DNA of 64,000 nucleotides from Pycnopodia helianthoides (Eukaryota > Echinodermata > Asteroidea > Forcipulatida > Asteriidae), in NCBI GenBank assembly GCA_032158295.1, contig CM063254.1:1860001-1924000 (forward strand). The letters run 5' to 3'. The notes below the pieces were generated by a model. That model made no database searches. It had not been told where the DNA came from and saw nothing but the letters and a program-made list of their open reading frames with translations. Shown piece after piece: positions 58,601 through 64,000 of the stretch. Position numbers and translations under genes: made by a program. Positions within the stretch are counted from its first letter, which is position 1. Each line of letters begins with the position of its first letter.

Positions 58601-60853
58601 AGTATCTCCTCTTTGGTTTTCTTTAAACCTTCAACACGATTTTTCAAATCCTCTTGCTCTTTTTCCATGTTTGCAAGAACCTCCGCTTGGTCAAAGAAAT
58701 CTGATTCGACATCCTCAAGTTCCTTTAGTCTTTTCTTTAGATCAGAAAGCTCTCTAGATGAATCGTCACATTCTAGGGATTTCCTAAAAGAGTCTTTTCT
58801 TGCAATCGTTAAATCTGAACGGTTGTCTTGAAGCCTTTTCTCCAAGGTCTCAACCTCTTCTTTGAGCTTCTGGCATTGCTCTTCAGCATGTGTGACCCTC
58901 GACAGAAGTATCTTGTTGTTTTCTTCAAGCTCTCTCAGCTCCTCTGATCCGACTTCACTTCCTGGAGACTGAGAATTATGTTTAAGAGCTTCAAGTTGGC
59001 TCTGAAGCTCTTCTTTTTCGTCTTCAAGTTCTTTGATTCTACATTCAGAACTTCCTGGAGACTGAGAATTGTGTTCAAGAGCTTCTAGTTGGCTCTGAAG
59101 CTCTTCTTTTTCATCTTCAAGTTCTTTGATTCTACATTCAGAACTTCCTGGAGACTGAGAATTATGTTCAAGAGCTTCTAGTTGGCTCTGAAGCTCTTCT
59201 TTTTCATCTTCAAGTTCTTTGATTCTACATTCGAGCCCTGAATGTAGCTCGGCGGACACTTCTTCCAAACGCACCATCTCATCTTCCGATGATTTCAGCT
59301 GCTGCTCGAGATCTTCCTTATTTGCTCTAAGGTCATCCAAAAGACTGTTTAATTCCTTCATTTCAGTCTGAAAATGTTCCTCCATCTGTGCTTTCTCAGT
59401 CCTACATCTTTCAAGATCGTGCTGAAGCTCTTCAAGAAAGAAATCACTGCCTATTGTATTACTGCCATGATTATCTTCAGCCTCTTGATGTTGCTCTTTT
59501 AAGTGTTCACATTCTTTTTTCATGTCCTGCAATTTTGTGTGTTCACTGGCAAGCCTGTCTAACAATTCTAAATTTTCCTCTTTTACTACCTCCAGTTCTT
59601 CACTTAATTCTTGCTCTTTTTGGAGAGCATCAGATTCATCTCTGTCTCTGTATTCATCTTTATTTCTCTGGTTCAAGAGCTCAATTTCTGACTGTAACTC
59701 TTGGACTTTAACGTTGAGCCCTTTTTTCTCCTTCTCCATCTCTTCGAGATCCTCTGATGTTTCAAGAATCTGCAATTGTAATTCTTCAAGCTTCAGCGCC
59801 TTTTCTTTCAGGGTTTCATTTTCATCCGCATATTCTGAAGCCTGGGTCTGTAATTCTTGACACAGGTCGGTAAGTTCCAGGTTCACCTGCTCTAACGACT
59901 GTACCTTCTCCATAAGTTCAACTTCAGATTTTTCCAACTCTGCAACTTTACTGTGCATGTCTGATTCTACCTCCTTAACCACATGTCTATGCTTGTCTTC
60001 CTGTGATCCTGGGTCTTGAGTTTCACTTTCTTCTCCAGATTGAGGAGCAGTGTCTTGCACATCATCTTCTTCATCTTCGCTATACTCTTCTTCTGCCAGT
60101 GCTCCCAGCTCTCCCAATTCGCCCATCAGTCCCAAACTTTCTCCAAGAATTGATGAAGCACCGTGGGAGGCACTCAATTCATCCCGTGCAAACTTCTCAG
60201 CAACCTGAAGCTCCTCTATGTGTTCCTCTGCCTGGTCCAATTTTCCCTTCAATTCGAACCGCAACCCTTCCAAGTCTTGAATCCTGTCTTGAAGGGAGTC
60301 CACCTGTGACTTCAAAGCATTATCTTGTGTCTCCAGCTGAGCAACTCTATCCAGCAGAGTTTGCTCCGACTGTTGCAGTTCCTTGATCCTACCCTGAAAC
60401 GCCTTCTCGGTGTGTCTGGCCTCGGCTGCTGTCCTTTCTACATCTTCCTTCTTGTCCACATCGGACGCCTGCGCTTGCTTTAATTGTCTGCTCAACAGTT
60501 TATTAGACTGCTCCAAGTCTGTAATTTTCTCTCTGAGAGTCTCCTCACTCGCAAAGTCGCTATTGAGAACAAGCTCTTCAACATCTTTCAGCTTTGCCTC
60601 AAGCGACTCTCTGACAAGTTCAAGTTCTTGAATCTTCTGCTGCAGCAGTGTGACATCTTGAGACTCCTCCATGTTGCCGCTGTTGTTATTACCATTTGTA
60701 TTGTTGCATGCGTGTGGTGGAGTGAAGCCTTCCAGAGATGTCATGTCCTGCGATGCCAATAACTCAGATTTCAGTTTTTCGATCTGCTTTTTGTAGCTCG
60801 TTTCTGTCAACTCTTTCTTCTTTAATTTTTTCTGGAGTTTCTCCTCTTCTCCC
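55638..60853 (-). CDS. Giant gene, 5.2-kb coiled-coil exon (about 1,740 codons)
   Basis: Acceptor TCTTTTCAG before 60853; phase-0 donor AAAATG|GTGAGT at 55638. It opens with EEEKLQKKLKKKELTETSYK, has a short non-helical Asn/Gly segment (CNNTNGNNNSGN), and then almost unbroken Glu/Lys/Leu heptads to the end. Acidic breaks occur at EEEYSEDEEDDVQD and SSDEDDDTQEF. A 31-residue unit (ECRIKELEDEKEELQSQLEA and flanks) is tandemly triplicated near 58950-59240. One frame runs open from 60852 to about 56905. Frame breaks follow at a T5 run (56900-56904), near 55880, and at a T7 run (55702-55708). The fold implies a long dimeric rod such as scaffolding or golgin-like proteins use. Which role applies cannot be read from coiled coil alone. 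Confidence 0.88.
58950..59240 (-). repeat. Coding tandem triplication, 93-bp unit
   Basis: Three consecutive 31-codon units, each containing CRIKELEDEKEELQSQLEAL then HNSQSPG, differ only at a few bases. Because 93 bp is 31 residues, the array inserts SPGSSE hinges at regular intervals into the coiled coil. The near identity indicates recent duplication. Confidence 0.92.
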
Positions 60854-60892
60854 CTGAAAAGATATTAATAATAACAATAATAATAATTTGGG

Positions 60893-61190
60893 AGGCTAAT
60901 CATCCTTACTAGCAGCTAAGGACGCGGCTACAACGTGTTCGAGAAGCAAGTATGCAAAGGCGCCTCTGGCAGCCAGCCACATCAACCCATAAATGACCAC
61001 GGAGCACAGCCTGAGATCGAAAGTGTCTGATTTTTCCGAGGGAGGAAAACTGGAGAGCCCGGAGAAAAACCTTCGTGGCACAGCAGAGAACCAACGCACA
61101 ACTCTACTCACATAATGGCCTTGGCCGGGTTTGAACCAGGGTCACATTGGTGAGAGGCGAGCGCTTTACGCACAAGCCAAACATGCCATT
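60893..61190 (-). mobile_element. tRNA-derived SINE near the 5.2-kb exon
   Basis: On the minus strand: GTTTGGCTTGTGCGTAAAGC (A-box-like), then CCTGGTTCAAACCCGGCCAA (B-box-like), then a body running through TTTTTCTCCGGGCTCTCCAG and TAGTAAGGATGATTAGCCTC to ATTATTATT repeats at about 60870-60892. It ends about 40 bp before the acceptor at 60854. Confidence 0.72.
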
Positions 61191-61604
61191 TATGCCATGT
61201 ATTAACATGTATTATCATTTATTTATTTGATGATCTATACATGTAAATGAAAATTAAGCAAACACTGTTGAAACCATCACATTTTGTATTCATATTCAAG
61301 TTGATCTTTTACTGTGACAAAACGAATAACATTTGAGCGAGAATCATCTTTCATTGGAAAATACATATTTAATTTTAGTTATGATCCTTGGTCCTAAAAC
61401 CAACACATCAGCAATCGCATTCTGTATTTTCTATTCTAAATTCCATATGTAATTAAATTAGGCGGAATAAATTAAGCTATTTCTGTTGATCAACATTATT
61501 CTTTTCCACAGAGAAATCTTTTGACACTTGAGGCTTGAATTCTGCTGTCGGAATTGCCTAGTAAATAAGTGTGTACTGTGTTTGGAGAACATGTCTGTAC
61601 TCAC

Positions 61605-61844
61605 AGCCAGGACTGTCTGCACTCTTCGGCTAAACTTCAATCTCTCAGCAACTTGTGCCTGATCACTCTGGAATCCCTCAGTAGTCTCCTGCAGAGAAGT
61701 AATCTCCGCTTCTAACTCTGCCCTCTCCCTGTTCCTCTCAGCAAGTCCAAGATGGATGTCCTCCTGTAGACGCGCTAGTTGGTCCTCTAGCTCATGGATG
61801 CGGGTATTAAGATGTGCCTCTGTCCGCTCCAGATCAGCGACTCG
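61605..61844 (-). CDS. Giant gene, first exon placed in the window (coiled coil)
   Basis: An 80-codon phase-0 exon with acceptor TAAAATAG and donor CTGGCT|GTGAGT. It encodes RVADLERTEAHLNTRIHELE, then DQLARLQEDIHLGLAERNRE, and ends RRVQTVLA; heptads throughout. It must continue from exons beyond the window's right edge, so the protein N-terminus is not here. To join the next exon in frame, one G of the GGGG run at 60851-60854 has to be surplus. Confidence 0.82.
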
Positions 61845-62414
61845 CTATTTTAAAAGATAGATGAAATCAAATATAAATTGAGGCTTTTGCAAGCTCTTTG
61901 GTAACAAGTTTCATATGAGTGAAACGAACCAGTAATGAATAGCTTCTTCAGATATTTAACAATGAATACAATTACAGTATATACTTCTGTACTTTGTATT
62001 TTTTATGCGATGTTGCTTAATTAGCTTTAATGTTTCATATTAAAATAATTTGTTTTGGGGACACACTGTACTTCACAACAAGCTTCTGTCTGGAAACTCA
62101 TTTTTGCTACAATTGTTTCCATGAGAAAAAAACTATTTTTTTTCTTCAAAGGTTTACCATATTATTCTGTGGTGAAAGCTTTACTAATCACAGTTCAAGT
62201 GACATTTGATTTCATGTGCTCTGAGGCAATGTCAAATGTAAGATATATGGAAAGCAGACATTTTGCTAATCCTAATGTTAGGATATTTTCCAATGTGATG
62301 AAGAAAGTAAAGTTTTCAAACTTGATTGATTTATTTATTCATTTCATTACACATCCAACAGCAGGAGCACCATTAAGAGGATTGTGGTTAGGAACTAAGA
62401 AGAAATGTTCAGTT

Positions 62415-62582
62415 TAAAAGATATGGAGGAAAACCCCAATGGGGGAAAACCCATGCAATCAGGGAGGGACTGAACACCCAAGCCACATGCAAGGATCAGA
62501 TCTAAGGTGGGATTCAAACCAAGGTCCACAGAGATGAAAGGCAGGTAAAGAAACCACTGAACCAACTTAATGGCCAATAAAA
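62415..62582 (-). mobile_element. tRNA-derived SINE
   Basis: On the minus strand: ATTAAGTTGGTTCAGTGGTT (A-box-like), GGACCTTGGTTTGAATCCCA (B-box-like), then GCATGTGGCTTGGGTGTTCA and GGGTTTTCCCCCATTGGGGT. Diverged head, no functional tRNA. Confidence 0.65.
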
Positions 62583-62985
62583 TTTGAACATACACGTAAA
62601 TTCCTGCTCTTGTTTAAATATTTGTGTAGGGCTATCTCCATGAATATTTGGTGCAATATGATAACACCTTAAACTCAAAGGTCTTTAAATTAAAAAATGT
62701 TGATTTCAAAATCAGACAGAAGCAAGCTGAGACAACAAAATAAATCAACATCCCCAGTGAGTTCACATGCATTTGTGTATGTTGGAAGCAGAATGAGGAT
62801 TTGAATGCAAAAGTTTTAGGGAAGATGTGAGGTGAATATGAGAGAAAATGGAAATGTGTGTCATGAGAATGAGATTGGGTTTTTAGATTGTTAAGTGAAC
62901 ATGGAAGGAAGCATATCTAATAAATATTATTAACTTGCATTATGGACTCATTTCCTACCGGAGATTCCCACGTGTATTGCATTGT

Positions 62986-63376
62986 TTAAAGGAACATTAC
63001 AGAATTGGTTTTTGCTAACAAAACAGTTGCTGGCAGTGTAAGCACTTTATGTAATCCACCATATACATAAACTAAGAAACCTGTAGAAGTTTGAGATCGA
63101 TCGGCCATCTGGGTCACGAGAAAATAGTGAAAAACCGATTACACATTTGCATGAAATCATAGATTCAACAAATGAATAAAACGCTCACTGAGCGATAAAC
63201 TCCAATCGGAAAATTAGTTTATTCATTTCTCATCAAATATGGCATTTCAGACAGAATTATTTCAAGGGATGTTTTCTACCATCATCATCATTAGACCGTG
63301 TAAGTTTTATGTAAATCTGTGATCAAAAAGTATATTTTACAAGTTTTTTTCTTACCAATTCTGTAATGTTCCTTTA
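62986..63376. mobile_element. TTAA-type MITE, AAAGGAACATTACAG family, copy 3 (inverted)
   Basis: TTAA ends enclosing AGGAACATTACAGAATTGG and its complement. The body is the reverse complement of copy 4, 28 bp away. Confidence 0.85.
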
Positions 63377-63404
63377 AGACCAAATTACTATGTGTGTAAA
63401 TTAC

Positions 63405-63800
63405 TTAAAGGAACATTACAGAATTGGTAAGAAACAAACTTGTAAAATGTACTTTTTGATCACAGATTTACATAAAACTTACACGGTTTAATGATGATGA
63501 TAGTAGAAAACGTCCCTTGAAATATTTCTGTCTGAAATGCCATATTTGATGAGAAATGAATAAACTAATTTTCCGATTGGAGTTTTATCGCTCAGTGAGC
63601 GTTTTATTCATTTGTTGAACCTATATGATTTCATGCAAAATGTGTAATCGGTTTTTCACTATTTTCTTGTGACCCAGATGGCCGATCGATCTCAAACTTC
63701 TACAGGTTTGTCAGTTTATGTATATGGTGGATTACATAAAGTGCTTACACTGCCAGCAACTGTTTTGTTAGCAAAAACCAATTCTGTAATGTTCCTTTAA
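63405..63800. mobile_element. TTAA-type MITE, AAAGGAACATTACAG family, copy 4
   Basis: TTAA at 63405-63408, AGGAACATTACAGAATTGGT; right end CCAATTCTGTAATGTTCCT then TTAA at 63797-63800. This is the most complete member and defines the family: about 390 bp, 23-bp inverted ends, no coding capacity. Confidence 0.87.
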
Positions 63801-64000
63801 ATGTAAACAAATAAGGGTCAGATAAAGATATTTGATATATCAAAATGAAGCTCATGACCTGCTGAGTGTGGATATTGCTTCTACAACTTTCTGAGGATTA
63901 CCCAGAATGTGCTGTAGCCATCGGAAAGGAAAGTGGTGTATATTTTTTAGATCGGCTTGTGGCGTACGCTTGTGGTAGTCAAAGAGTTAATATACCTTTC

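Noticed and set aside
63991..64000. Possible exon donor at the window edge (GAAAG|GTATAT on the minus strand)
   Set aside because: Only five exon bases would be visible, too few to support a call.

Overview
This is an intron-rich, AT-rich metazoan nuclear window. Single exons with GT/AG borders are separated by kilobase introns packed with short inverted-repeat DNA elements and tRNA-derived SINEs. The repeat types (many MITE families, SINEs ending in GCGCTATATAA-like or ATT-repeat tails) and the gene content suggest a marine deuterostome invertebrate, most likely an echinoderm such as a sea star. That assignment is inference. All genes I can support are on the minus strand.

Left half (about 1-30 kb): a SIMC1/SLF2-family gene. 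Four exons are recognised: 28984-29556 (initiator methionine, a SUMO-interacting motif and a basic stretch), 8262-9807 (start of the conserved helical domain), 7074-7346 and 1035-1285 (C-terminus and stop). The first intron would be about 19 kb. It is full of transposon remnants and contains, on the same strand, an 80-nt initiator exon encoding the first half of a THAP zinc finger (19095-19174).

Right half (about 34-64 kb): one giant gene, of which I placed 18 exons from 61844 down to the stop at 33986; the 5' end lies beyond the window. The product exceeds about 4,300 residues. In order it has a very long coiled coil (including one exon of 5.2 kb), a small unrecognised globular segment, a proline/serine-rich exon with a coding 114-nt minisatellite, eight short exons (mostly coiled coil), a disordered Ser-rich exon, one fibronectin type III domain and one SH3 domain. 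The SH3 closely resembles the last SH3 of RIM-binding proteins (RIMBP2/TSPOAP1). The vertebrate-type first and second SH3 domains were not found. This coiled-coil/minisatellite/FN3/SH3 architecture is the most unusual coding feature here.

Exons of both genes carry single-base frame breaks, several of them in homopolymer runs. Splice phases show that the true reading frames continue across them. The simplest explanation is uncorrected assembly indels, so conceptual translations need repair from transcripts.

Between the exons I recognise repeat families with clear ends. These include Mutator-like MITEs with exact 9-bp target duplications (three copies of one small family plus an 833-bp element with about 210-bp inverted repeats), TTAA-flanked piggyBac-like MITEs, a 2.6-kb element studded with GGTCAGTCGCATTACA motifs, a GGGCCCAATTTC family, a CAGGGTTCTGCCC family, tandem duplications, minisatellites and several tRNA-derived SINEs.
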